Shown piece after piece: positions 8,862 through 16,688 of a stretch of 64,000 nucleotides of DNA. A program made the position numbers and the translations under genes. This stretch comes from Cohaesibacter sp. GTDB lineage: Bacteria > Pseudomonadota > Alphaproteobacteria > Rhizobiales > Cohaesibacteraceae. The stretch spans positions 1 to 64,000 of the forward strand of contig JAOXSH010000110.1 in assembly GCA_025800145.1 (NCBI GenBank), in the 5' to 3' direction. The notes beneath the pieces are model-generated. The model searched no databases. It saw only the letters and a list, made by a program, of their open reading frames with translations, and was not told the origin of the DNA. Numbering within the stretch: the stretch's first letter is position 1; each line of letters opens with the position of its first letter.

Positions 8862-9254
8862 ATGAAACGTTTGATTGCTGTTGCTGGCATGCTTGTTCTT
8901 GCTGCTACCGGTTCCGCTCTTGCTGAGGGTGATGTCAAAAAAGGCGAAAAAGTCTTTAAAAAATGCAAAGCATGTCATCAGGTTGGCGAAAAGGCCAAAA
9001 ACAAGGTTGGCCCAATTCTTAATGGCATTGTCGGCAGCGAAATTGCCTCTGTCGAAGGCTTCAAATATTCCAAAGCTTTCAAAGCTAAAAAAGAAGAAGG
9101 CGGCTTTGTTTGGGATGAAGCCAATCTGCATGGCTATCTGACCAAGCCAAAGAAATTCATTCCGAAAAACAAAATGGCGTTTGCCGGTTTGAAAAAAGAA
9201 AAAGACCGTAACAATCTGATTGCCTATCTAAAGACCTTCCCAGCGGCTGAATAA
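8862..9254 (+). CDS. Class I cytochrome c (c2/c550-like), periplasmic
   Basis: A signal peptide (cleavage after ALA, residue 21) is followed by a single-haem domain with the CKACH binding site (C35, C38, H39) and a distal Met at about M105 in PKNKMAFAG. The length of 130 residues fits a soluble cytochrome c2. The mature protein is rich in lysine, which favours docking to oxidases. The ATG at 8862 is chosen because it starts the signal peptide. It probably carries electrons from complex III to the aa3 oxidase encoded near 51-56 kb, or shares partners with pseudoazurin; both roles are inferences. Confidence 0.92.
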   Translation: MKRLIAVAGMLVLAATGSALAEGDVKKGEKVFKKCKACHQVGEKAKNKVGPILNGIVGSEIASVEGFKYSKAFKAKKEEGGFVWDEANLHGYLTKPKKFIPKNKMAFAGLKKEKDRNNLIAYLKTFPAAE

Positions 9255-9294
9255 GCTCTATCTGTCTTTATTGGCACTTATCATCTGAGAAGAG

Positions 9295-9328
9295 ATGCCC
9301 TGTCAGTCCATGCTGGCAGGGCATTTTG
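9295..9328 (+). terminator. Terminator of the cytochrome c gene
   Basis: The stem atgccctgtcag / ctggcagggcat has one mismatch and a 6-base loop, followed by tttt. It lies between the cytochrome gene and the convergent GNAT gene. Confidence 0.75.
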
Positions 9329-9330
9329 CG

Positions 9331-9915
9331 TCATACTGAATGGAGCGTCAGGCGAGCCTGCAATGCACGCAAATCTGGCCAGATATAGGCTTTTTCCCGA
9401 AAGACAATTTTATTGCTGCGTCTTTCCAACCGTTTTGGACCTTCTCTGGCACCAAGCTTTTCGTAAAATGTTTCGCCTTTTTGATTGCCGCCAAGCACCC
9501 ATAAGGCCAAGTCCTTATAACCTTGCTGGATCAAATCTTTTACCAATGCAGCCATTAATCTTTGCCCATGGCCCTGCCGTTGATGGTTGGGATGCAGATA
9601 GATGGCATATATTTCAGCATCTGCCAAAATAAGTTGCCCTGCTTCTTCTGTCTCTTGTGGTGAGACCGGGCGGAAAGCTCCGGCAAGGGCATAGCCAATC
9701 AGGGCTGTGTCTTTATGCAAGATATAGGCTGACAGCCCGGCTTTTTCATCGGCCAGCCAATCGCGCCAATGTGGCTCTTCTGCTTTTGCATCCATTGTCT
9801 GCACAACAGACTCTGGCATCAATCCCTTATATGTATCGCGCCAACACAGAACTTTCAGCTCGGAAATGGCTTTGGCATCATCAGGATTTGCCGCGCGTAA
9901 GGTTATGGATGTCAT
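9331..9915 (-). CDS. GNAT-family N-acetyltransferase
   Basis: This 194-residue protein has the GNAT fold pattern. The N-terminal part reads ITLRAANPDDAKAISELKVLCWRDTYKGLMP, and the acetyl-CoA loop HPNHQRQGHGQRLMAALV (about residues 112-130) matches the Q/RxxGxG/A motif. ALWVLGGNQKGETFYEKLGA follows as the usual C-terminal strand. The start at 9915 has an aaagg site. Such proteins acetylate small molecules or protein N-termini; the substrate cannot be told. It stands alone, convergent with the cytochrome c gene. Confidence 0.88.
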   Translation of the reverse strand: MTSITLRAANPDDAKAISELKVLCWRDTYKGLMPESVVQTMDAKAEEPHWRDWLADEKAGLSAYILHKDTALIGYALAGAFRPVSPQETEEAGQLILADAEIYAIYLHPNHQRQGHGQRLMAALVKDLIQQGYKDLALWVLGGNQKGETFYEKLGAREGPKRLERRSNKIVFREKAYIWPDLRALQARLTLHSV

Positions 9916-9991
9916 TGCTCAAGCCTTTGATCATATTGGCATATGACAGAAATGCCGATCAAATATAAAAGGTTGGCTTTCAAAAGGAAAA

Positions 9992-10131
9992 GCTGGGGTC
10001 CACAAAGCCCCAGCCATCCAGGCCTCCCCCTTGTCGGCAGTCCAGAAAGATCGCTCTTTCTGTCTCGCGCTCAAACAAAAAGACTGAAGCGTTCATAAAC
10101 GCAGAGATCACAAACGAAGAGGCTTTGTGAC
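9992..10131. ncRNA. Candidate structured intergenic RNA, strand unsure
   Basis: The stretch between the GNAT and GntR genes (9916-10384) holds no convincing ORF but shows nested pairing. The arms 9998-10009 and 10121-10131 (gtccacaaagcc / ggctttgtgac) pair with one bulge. Inside are hairpins agaaaga-tcgc-tctttct (10044-10061) and gcgtt-cata-aacgc (10089-10102). On the minus strand, a gctgggg hairpin (9992-10014) is followed by a T-rich run, like a terminator. The rod-like closing of both ends recalls 6S-type RNAs, but no family is assigned. Confidence 0.3.
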
Positions 10132-10293
10132 TATAGCACGAAAACCCAAGAATGTTTCACGGTCAGGTTGCGGCGAGAACTTGGTTTCATTGTCTTTATA
10201 TTCTTGCCAATGTGCAAGCCCTGAAAGAAAAAATATTTCCCGACTTTGGACGAAAGCGTCTTATTCTTATTGTTTATTGGATCACAAAAATTA

Positions 10294-10338
10294 CCTATTT
10301 TCCCAGATTGGATTTTGAAACGGATCTGGTAAAATGGG
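10294..10338. promoter_or_regulatory. Candidate operator of the GntR regulator gene
   Basis: Two inverted half sites, cctattttcccag (10294-10306) and ctggtaaaatggg (10326-10338), lie about 50-90 bases before the GntR start. They match the half site seen upstream of glcD, which suggests autoregulation and a shared regulon. Confidence 0.4.
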
Positions 10339-10384
10339 GATCTGTTTGTTTGTATACGGCCTTATGCCTGAAAGTTAAACGCCC

Positions 10385-11284
10385 ATGATCTTCAGAGCCA
10401 TCAGTCAAAACAGAACGTCGGATGCTGTGATTGACCAAATTGAACGCCTGATCCTTGAGGGCGTGTTGCGCTCTGGCGACCAATTGCCAGCCGAGCGGGA
10501 GCTGGCAAGCAAGCTGGATGTATCTCGCCCTGTGCTGCGCACAGCACTGAAAGATCTGGAAGAACGCAATCTGATCCGCACCCAACATGGGGGGGGCACC
10601 TTTGTGGCCAATGTGGTTGGCACGGTTTTTTCTGATGAAGTGTTTGAGCTGATCCGCCGCCACCCCAAAGCCCATAGCGATTATTTTGAATTTCGTCGCG
10701 ATCTGGAAGGGGTGACAGCGGAACATGCTGCGCGCCGGGCAACGGATGCGGATAAATTGATCTTGACCCGCATTATGGACGTGATGCGCCAACATCATGC
10801 CGAAGGTGATATTCATAAGGAAAGCGAAGCGGATTTTGAATTTCATCAGGCCATTGTTGAAGCCAGTCACAATATGTTGATGCTGCATACATTGCGCTCT
10901 TGCTATAAATTGTTGGCGGAAGGCCTGTTTTATTCCCGTATTCGTTTATATGAATGGCCCGGCGTTCAGGATGCCTTGCTGGAACAGCATGAACGGCTTT
11001 ATAAAGCCATCATGGAAGGAAAACCGGATGAGGCGCGCGAGGCCGCCCGTCATCACATGGATTATGTGGAGCAGACCCTCACCCATACCAATCAGGCCGG
11101 GGTATGGGAGGAGATTTCACGTATGCGTCTGTCGCAATTGGCCGATCGCAGTGACAAGGCCAAACGAGCGAAAAAGACTTCCCATTCTGGCCGCAGCAAT
11201 ATTCGACCTCTCTCCAAAGTCAAAAGAAACCAAACGTCTGTTGTCTCCAAGCTGCATCGAGATGATAAAAAGGCAATGTCGTAA
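10385..11284 (+). CDS. GntR-family regulator, FadR/FCD subclass
   Basis: The N-terminal winged helix (about residues 8-75) has the GntR hallmark SGDQLPAERELASKLDVSRP and ends RTQHGGGTFVAN. The C-terminal FCD domain (about 95-235) carries acidic and His positions typical of metal-binding FCD proteins (DFEFHQAI, EQHERLYKAI, AARHHMDYV). A basic tail of about 60 residues extends past the domain. Regulators of this class often respond to lactate, glycolate, pyruvate or similar acids. Matching half sites upstream of this gene and of glcD point to glcDEF as a target. The TAA stop lies in the end of a family B repeat. Confidence 0.92.
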   Translation: MIFRAISQNRTSDAVIDQIERLILEGVLRSGDQLPAERELASKLDVSRPVLRTALKDLEERNLIRTQHGGGTFVANVVGTVFSDEVFELIRRHPKAHSDYFEFRRDLEGVTAEHAARRATDADKLILTRIMDVMRQHHAEGDIHKESEADFEFHQAIVEASHNMLMLHTLRSCYKLLAEGLFYSRIRLYEWPGVQDALLEQHERLYKAIMEGKPDEAREAARHHMDYVEQTLTHTNQAGVWEEISRMRLSQLADRSDKAKRAKKTSHSGRSNIRPLSKVKRNQTSVVSKLHRDDKKAMS

Positions 11285-11428
11285 GAGCCTGATTTAAAAG
11301 TCCTGAGCCAGCCTTCTCCCCCTTTTCAGACCGCCCATGAGGGTACCATAACGGGTGGTCTGCCAGGGGGAGAGGGCTGGATATACAGCATAAAAGTCTC
11401 ACTCGGAGACTTTTAAATCGGGCACTAA
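11282..11428. repeat. Family B palindromic element, copy 2, inverted core
   Basis: The element runs from taagagcctgatttaaaag to gacttttaaatcgggcacta, with the outer ends in the same orientation as at 7442-7583. The inner core (ttttcagaccgcccat...gggtggtctgcc) is the reverse complement of the copy 1 core. Its first three bases form the stop codon of the GntR gene. Confidence 0.85.
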
Positions 11429-11491
11429 GACCCATGCCGTTTTTAACAAGAGTTTGGAAGGAGTGATGCGCGGGTAGCGTAGGATGCATTT

Positions 11492-12262
11492 ATGGAGCAG
11501 ATAGAGTTTGACTTTGATGAGCCGGGCCAGAAAGCCCCCCCAGCCCGCAAAAAGCGCGTCGGCCTTTTTGTCACCTGTCTGGTGGATTTGTTTCGCCCCG
11601 TTGTTGGCTTTTCTGCGGTGAAATTGCTGGAAGAGGCCGGGTTTTATGTGGATGTCCCAAAGGCCCAGAGCTGTTGCGGACAATCTGCCTGTCGCCTTGA
11701 TGATCAAAGCGTCGCAAAAGCTGAGGCCCGGCATGTGATCCGGACTTTTGAAGTCTATGATTATGTGGTCACGCTGTCTCCTTCCTGTGCCGCTGTAATT
11801 CGTCAAGACTATCCTCACCGTTTTGCCAAAGAGCCAGCTTGGTGCAACCGGGCTATGGCACTAGCTGCAAATTGTTTTGATTTGCTTGAGTTTCTTTGCG
11901 ATATCGCCAAGCCGGAGCAATTTTGCTCTTCTTTTCAAGGTTCCATTGCCTATCATGATCTTGGTCAGAAAGAGGATTGGGATTTGGCGTCTGGTAAAAT
12001 ACAGCGATTGCTCGAAGGGCTTGAAGGCATTGAGTTGAAAGAGGTTTCGAACGCCAGTGCGCTCTCGCCCAAAGCTGTTCTATCCTCTGGGGCTGGCACC
12101 ATGATATCGGATGATTTGGGGCAATTGATGGATTGGGCACGTTTGCTCAAACGTGAAGGCTCGGCCATTGAAGTACGCCATATTGCCGAAATTCTGGCCG
12201 ACATGGCAGATGGTCCCGCTATTGGTGAGCGGGCGGCTTCTTTGGCTTCTATCCGGGCATAA
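11492..12262 (+). CDS. LutA/GlpC-like CCG-domain protein with degenerate second domain
   Basis: The first half is a normal LutA-type cysteine-rich (CCG) domain: RVGLFVTCLVDLFRP (C29), AQSCCGQSAC (C61, C62, C67) and TLSPSCAA (C99). LutA is an Fe-S subunit of the LutABC lactate oxidation system and usually repeats this domain. Here the second domain keeps its outline (YHDLGQ, DDLGQLMDWARLLKREG, EVRHIAEILA) but lost all its cysteine ligands. YHDSC became YHDLG, the CCG block is missing, and DLGC became DLGQ. It therefore probably holds fewer clusters than its relatives. No lutB or lutC lies next to it. The TAA stop is formed by a family A repeat end. Confidence 0.8.
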   Translation: MEQIEFDFDEPGQKAPPARKKRVGLFVTCLVDLFRPVVGFSAVKLLEEAGFYVDVPKAQSCCGQSACRLDDQSVAKAEARHVIRTFEVYDYVVTLSPSCAAVIRQDYPHRFAKEPAWCNRAMALAANCFDLLEFLCDIAKPEQFCSSFQGSIAYHDLGQKEDWDLASGKIQRLLEGLEGIELKEVSNASALSPKAVLSSGAGTMISDDLGQLMDWARLLKREGSAIEVRHIAEILADMADGPAIGERAASLASIRA

Positions 12263-12281
12263 TACCAACGGCACGAAAGAG
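12260..12281 (+). repeat. Solo family A end at the stop of the LutA-like gene
   Basis: The sequence taataccaacggcacgaaag equals the family A terminus. The leading TAA is the stop codon of the preceding gene. The rest of the element is absent. Confidence 0.7.
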
Positions 12282-12418
12282 CCGCCAGGCGGGTTTATCT
12301 TTCTTTTTGCAGCTTTTGAAATTGGCGTGCGCCTGCTCTTTTGCGCTTTGATTTGCTTGACGCTTTTGCCGCTTACCTGCATTCTTGGCTTTGGATGGAT
12401 TGGTGCAAGGAGTGCAAG

Positions 12419-13261
12419 ATGGCGGATATTTCCATGGATTTTCTGGATTTTCTGGATCAGGTTTATGGCAAGACGGTTCGGGAGCAACTCTCTCAGGCAA
12501 CGCATATGAGCGCTGATGATTTGCGAAAGGCGGCAGATGCTTTCGCCCCTGCTTTTTTGCAAGGCTTGATGCATATGGGCCAATATGCTCGCCAAGGCTC
12601 GACACAGATCTCTTCTGCTTCCTCTCCCAGTTTGCTGGATTTATGGCCCACCGAGATGCAAGATGCCATGCAAAGTCTGTTGCAACAAGGCAGCAAAGCG
12701 GCTGAGACATTTGGTCAATCGTCTCAATCCGGCTTTCCTTTTGCCTTTTTTACGGACCCGGCCCATGCGATGCCTTTGGAGCAACTTCACAAAAGCTTTC
12801 TGGCCTATAGCGCCCAGACACAGCTTTGTGAGCAGGTTGCAAAGGCAAGCGGGTTGGATAAGGAGCAGTTGCAATTGCTGTTTCCCATGCTGACCGCCTA
12901 CGGCCTGATGCCCTTGGTGCCACCGAAACTGGATGATCCTGCGGGTTGGATTGATTATCTGGGATCGCTGGGTCGACAAAATTTTCAAAAAGCCAACAAA
13001 GAGCTGGATGCCATGCCCAATCCTTTGGCGGCAGCTTTTGAAGGCTTGCGCGCCGGGCTCTATCCCCAGAGCGCCGCAAAAGTGGCTGAGCCTTTGAGTG
13101 ATGAAGAGATTGCAGCTCAGAAAATGGCGCAATTGAGTGAAACAGCCATGGAAATGCAAAGCAATTATATGAAAGGTCTCAATGGCTTGTTTGAAAGCTA
13201 TCAGGCCGGTCTTGATACCATGCGCCAGAACCAAAGCAACAATAAGGATGATGAGAGATAA
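12419..13261 (+). CDS. Uncharacterised protein with DUF937-like N-terminus
   Basis: This is a soluble protein of about 280 residues starting MADISMDFLDFLDQVYG, with an aaggag site. The segment that follows (LSQATHMSADDLRKAADAFAPAFLQGL) resembles the start of DUF937 proteins, whose role is unknown. The rest is rich in Gln, Met, Ala and Leu and mostly helical. It includes a conserved-looking MPLVPPKLDDPAGWIDYLG stretch and a helical C-terminal tail ending DTMRQNQSN. No signal peptide or membrane helix is seen. It follows the LutA-like gene after 157 bases. Confidence 0.7.
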   Translation: MADISMDFLDFLDQVYGKTVREQLSQATHMSADDLRKAADAFAPAFLQGLMHMGQYARQGSTQISSASSPSLLDLWPTEMQDAMQSLLQQGSKAAETFGQSSQSGFPFAFFTDPAHAMPLEQLHKSFLAYSAQTQLCEQVAKASGLDKEQLQLLFPMLTAYGLMPLVPPKLDDPAGWIDYLGSLGRQNFQKANKELDAMPNPLAAAFEGLRAGLYPQSAAKVAEPLSDEEIAAQKMAQLSETAMEMQSNYMKGLNGLFESYQAGLDTMRQNQSNNKDDER

Positions 13262-13288
13262 AAAAGACCCGCCGGATTAGGGCGGGTC
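13259..13288 (-). terminator. Terminator for the DUF1127 gene, minus strand
   Basis: The stem gacccgcc / ggcgggtc (13266-13273, 13281-13288) is followed on the minus strand by six T. It could also stop the plus-strand gene that ends at 13261. Confidence 0.7.
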
Positions 13289-13295
13289 AAGGGAT

Positions 13296-13384
13296 GGGGA
13301 TCATACGGCCATGATCCCCGGCTGCTTAACTGGGATGATGCTTATTGAACCGGATTTGCGAGTCTGACAGATCCAATAAGCATC
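13296..13384. other. Two further hairpins in the DUF1127 3' region
   Basis: ggggatcat / atgatcccc (13296-13304, 13311-13319) and gatgcttattg / caataagcatc (13337-13347, 13374-13384) are perfect stems in a row. With the terminator they fill the non-coding interval, so the interval may encode a small 3'-end-derived RNA. Confidence 0.45.
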
Positions 13385-13425
13385 ACTGGATGGAGCAAAA
13401 GCCGATCAAGGCTGCTAAATCATGA

Positions 13426-13764
13426 TCAGGCGGCGGCTCCTTTCAAAGACGCACAGCAGGACTGCTCGCCTTTGGCGTTTGTCTGGAGGTCTGAGACAAA
13501 CACATTCTGTTTGATGCTCGGCTTGGCGATGCCACGCTTGCTGGCCAACGGTCCGATGATATAGGGATCCTGATGCCATGGCACGGCTTGGGCGGCGACA
13601 ATGTCTGATCGGGTCAGACCAATGTCCTTGAGCATATAATCATCAAGCGCATCGAGTTGGCGAAGAGCGCGGCGATTTTTTACCCACTTTGTTAGATTTG
13701 TCGCAAGGCGGTTGATGCCTTGACTGGCATTGTGCAGAGCGCGAATAAAAGCGGCTGTCAGCAT
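13426..13764 (-). CDS. DUF1127 small basic protein
   Basis: This 112-residue protein starts after a strong aggag site. The middle holds a DUF1127 motif: RALRQLDALDDYMLKDIGLT followed by RSDIVAAQA (about residues 52-80). In alphaproteobacteria, small DUF1127 proteins are arginine-rich, and some influence RNA turnover or phosphate and stress responses. This one is longer than the roughly 45-residue forms, with an N-terminal helix and a C-terminal tail ending CCASLKGAAA. It is divergent from the LysR gene at 13983. Confidence 0.85.
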   Translation of the reverse strand: MLTAAFIRALHNASQGINRLATNLTKWVKNRRALRQLDALDDYMLKDIGLTRSDIVAAQAVPWHQDPYIIGPLASKRGIAKPSIKQNVFVSDLQTNAKGEQSCCASLKGAAA

Positions 13765-13982
13765 GGGTCATCTCCTTTTGTTGGATGCCTGCGGGCACGC
13801 AATAATCCCGGACATCTGATTTCCTTGAACAAAACTGATTGGTGGATTGCGGCCAATCTGTCGTTTTGCGGTTGATGAACTCAGTCTCGCAGGATTTTTT
13901 TAATAAATCCAACGAATGTTTTTTATAGAAATGATCTATTTTTGTGATATATAGACATATCAGTGAGAGACAGGAGACATAT

Positions 13983-14873
13983 ATGACCGCTCTTTTGGAC
14001 CTTGATCAATTGCGCACCTTCATTGCAATTGCTGAAACCGGCAGCTTTACCCGTGCTGCCAATCAGGTCAACAAAACCCAATCTGCGGTTTCCATGCAGA
14101 TGCGCCGTTTGGAAGAGCGGATTGGACAAACCATTTTTGTGCGCGATGGACGCCAAAGCCGCGTGACGGATGCGGGCATTCGCCTGCTGGATTATGCCCG
14201 GCGGATGCTCTCGCTCAATGCCGAGACGATTGCCGCTTTCTCTTCTGACGCCATGTCCGGGACTGTGCGACTTGGCCTGCCTGATGATTATGCCCCGCGC
14301 TTGTTGCCCACCGTTTTGGCCAGCTTTGCCACCACCCATCCCAATATCGAAATTGAAATGACTTGCGAGCAAAGTTCGTGCATTCATAGAAGAGTAGAAG
14401 ATGGGCGGCTGGATATTGGCATTGTCACCCATGGCGACTGCACCAAGGGCAATATAGGGCGCATCATTCGCTCCGAGCCTTTGTTATGGGTGTCTTCTGC
14501 GCATCATTCTGTTCATTGTCAATCCACCATTCCGCTGGCTTTGGGCACCACCAATTGTTCCTGGCGCCATTCGGCGACAGAGGCTCTTACGCGCGCGGGC
14601 AAACAATATCGCGTGGCCTATGTCAGCTCCTCTGCTGCGGCCCATACTGGGGCGGTGATGGCGGGCTTGGCCATTTCCGTTTTGCCCGAAAGCGCCCTGA
14701 CCTCTGATATGCGGGTTCTGGGCGAGCGAGAAGGCTTCCCGGAATTGCCCCATTGCGATATTGCTCTTCTGCGCTCTCATAATGCGCAGGACCGCATCCA
14801 TACTGCACTGGCTGCGCATATTGTTAATGCTCTTGATAATGTCTCCGGCGGTGGCAGCTTGGCGGCAGAGTGA
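13983..14873 (+). CDS. LysR-family transcriptional regulator
   Basis: The N-terminal helix-turn-helix is clear (about residues 6-65: LRTFIAIAETGSFTRAANQV and SAVSMQMRRLEERIG). It is followed by a periplasmic-binding-type effector domain (GTVRLGLPDDYAPRLLP onward). The length of 296 residues is typical. The start at 13983 (MTALLDLD) has a caggag site. Targets of LysR regulators are often divergent or adjacent, so candidates are the DUF1127 gene on one side and the EamA exporter that converges at 14889. The effector is unknown. Confidence 0.92.
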   Translation: MTALLDLDQLRTFIAIAETGSFTRAANQVNKTQSAVSMQMRRLEERIGQTIFVRDGRQSRVTDAGIRLLDYARRMLSLNAETIAAFSSDAMSGTVRLGLPDDYAPRLLPTVLASFATTHPNIEIEMTCEQSSCIHRRVEDGRLDIGIVTHGDCTKGNIGRIIRSEPLLWVSSAHHSVHCQSTIPLALGTTNCSWRHSATEALTRAGKQYRVAYVSSSAAAHTGAVMAGLAISVLPESALTSDMRVLGEREGFPELPHCDIALLRSHNAQDRIHTALAAHIVNALDNVSGGGSLAAE

Positions 14874-14888
14874 TTGCTTGGTGCGTTG

Positions 14889-15839
14889 TTAGCGTTGTTC
14901 ACTCTTTTTGCCGCGCATAACGAGGATATTGCCGCCAAGGATGGCGGCAAGGCCGATCAGGCCGAGCCATGCCCATTGATAGCCCTCAAACAAAGTCGAT
15001 AGGATCAAGGCCACAATGGGAAATAACACTGTGGCATAGGAGGCTCTGGCCGCTCCAATATTTTTGAGCAAGGTCAGATAACCGGCAAAAGCGATGACAG
15101 ACGCTACGATGGCCAGCCAAATGGTTGCGCCCCAATAGGTCCATGTCCATTCTATCAGGAAAGGGGTATCGCTGACCAAGGCAACCAGTGTCATCCATAA
15201 GGTGCCATAGAGCATCCCCCATGCATTGGAAGAGATCAGCGGCAGATTGATCTTTTGATTGGAGGCGGCAACCATATTGCCAATGCAAAAAGACAATGTT
15301 CCAGCCAACCCCAATGCAAGGCCAGTTAGAATATGCTCATGCGCGGTGCTTGCGGTCATTTCTGGCCAGAAAATCAGGGCAATCCCGACAAAGCCCATGA
15401 GCGAGCCCAACGCTGCGATGGGGGTTGGCCGAATACCCAGAATAAAAGCGCTCAGAACAATATTGATCAGACTGGCAAGGGAGAAAATCACCGCCATCAG
15501 ACCCGACGCCATATAGCTTGCGGCATAATAGAAGAGCACAAAATTGGTCGAGAAAATGAACATTCCGAGCAATAGAAAGCGCAGATGAATGCGCCAGGGA
15601 AAGCGCATGGGCACTTTGGCAACAAAGGCCCAGATCATCATGGCCAAGGTTGCAATGCCAAAGCGATAAATACCGGTTATAATGGGGGGAACAATCTCGA
15701 TCTGGAATGTCATGGCAATCCAGCTGGTGCCCCAGATAAGGACCATCAGGATATAAAGCCCCAAATCATGCGCAGACATGACCCCAAAACTGGCACTTGT
15801 CTCAGGCCCGGCTAACGACGTGGCTTTGCTATCGCTCAT
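14889..15839 (-). CDS. EamA/DMT-family transporter
   Basis: About ten predicted membrane helices form two EamA repeats. The first starts LGLYILMVLIWGTSWIAMTF and the second begins near GNMVAASNQKINL. It probably exports amino acids or other metabolites, but the substrate is not visible. The start at 15839 (MSDSKATS) has a ggggat site; one further upstream adds only four residues. It is convergent with the LysR gene, with 15 bases between the stops. Confidence 0.88.
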   Translation of the reverse strand: MSDSKATSLAGPETSASFGVMSAHDLGLYILMVLIWGTSWIAMTFQIEIVPPIITGIYRFGIATLAMMIWAFVAKVPMRFPWRIHLRFLLLGMFIFSTNFVLFYYAASYMASGLMAVIFSLASLINIVLSAFILGIRPTPIAALGSLMGFVGIALIFWPEMTASTAHEHILTGLALGLAGTLSFCIGNMVAASNQKINLPLISSNAWGMLYGTLWMTLVALVSDTPFLIEWTWTYWGATIWLAIVASVIAFAGYLTLLKNIGAARASYATVLFPIVALILSTLFEGYQWAWLGLIGLAAILGGNILVMRGKKSEQR

Positions 15840-16040
15840 GGCTATCCCCATGCAATTTCAAATCATGCAATTTCAAATATAGTTTCGCTGCAAATCTCAG
15901 TGTTTATATCCTGCCTGATTAGCGTGAAGCAGGGTGCAAAGGCTGTTCAGCAAAAGGGTAGCAAAAATCTCCCATCGCTTCTAATGATTATAATATTTTC
16001 TTTCATCACATTTTTTGATGAAAAGTCGCTATTTGGGCCA

Positions 16041-16415
16041 TTATTTCTGCAAGGATTGTTTCGATGTTGCGCAAAATTGGCGAATGTCTCCCTGTGCTTT
16101 TTGGGGATGATTCGCTTTGCAAGCCGATTCGCTTTCCTGCTCAATCAGGGTCAAGTCTCCCCTCACCAACCGGTTGAGATAAGCCGTTCGCGGGGCATCC
16201 TTGGGGGGGCGGTGCTGAAACTGTGTGACCCTTTGCTTCATCGTTACACATTCTATCGCAAGGACTGTCACCCCCCCATTTGTCAGGATTTCTGTGACCG
16301 GTGCAATGGAGGCTTTGCATGTTTGCATGTCTGGCTTGGTGGTATAGGCCGTTGAGTGTCCGCCTGATGCCATTGCAGTCAGGACGAATAAAGTGATGAG
16401 GGATGAGGCTTCCAT
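16041..16415 (-). CDS. Small exported protein with four cysteines, unknown
   Basis: This protein of about 124 residues starts MEASSLITLFVLTAMASGGH, which looks like a signal peptide with an Ala/Ser-rich cleavage region. The remainder has four cysteines (DMQTC, AIECV, SACKAN, QFCAT), possibly two disulfides in the periplasm. Weak support for coding is given by the aaagag site before the ATG and by the periplasm-like composition. No family is recognised. A plus-strand frame also spans this region, but without a good start. Confidence 0.4.
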   Translation of the reverse strand: MEASSLITLFVLTAMASGGHSTAYTTKPDMQTCKASIAPVTEILTNGGVTVLAIECVTMKQRVTQFQHRPPKDAPRTAYLNRLVRGDLTLIEQESESACKANHPQKAQGDIRQFCATSKQSLQK

Positions 16416-16528
16416 GGACTATCTCTTTCATCTGGATCCAACCCCTTCAGGCTAAATCCGATCCGGGCCTATCACCTTGGCAAAGATCAAATGGGGTTTT
16501 TAAAGTCTGCTCTGCTTGTCTGTCACGC

Positions 16529-16548
16529 TTAATACCAACGGCATAAAA
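16529..16548 (+). repeat. Solo family A end
   Basis: ttaataccaacggcataaaa matches the family A terminus (the variant with cataaaa seen at 59430-59446). It lies in the leader of the SDR gene. No second arm is seen. Confidence 0.55.
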
Positions 16549-16688
16549 TGGTCGTATTTGTGCAAGATAATCAAAGATCCATTGACAAATATACCAATAG
16601 AATTCTAAGGCCTTTTCAGATTTACATTTTTATCTCTTTTGTAAATACCCCTCTTGTTCTTCTCCTTACACTCCGACAAGGCAATCTC

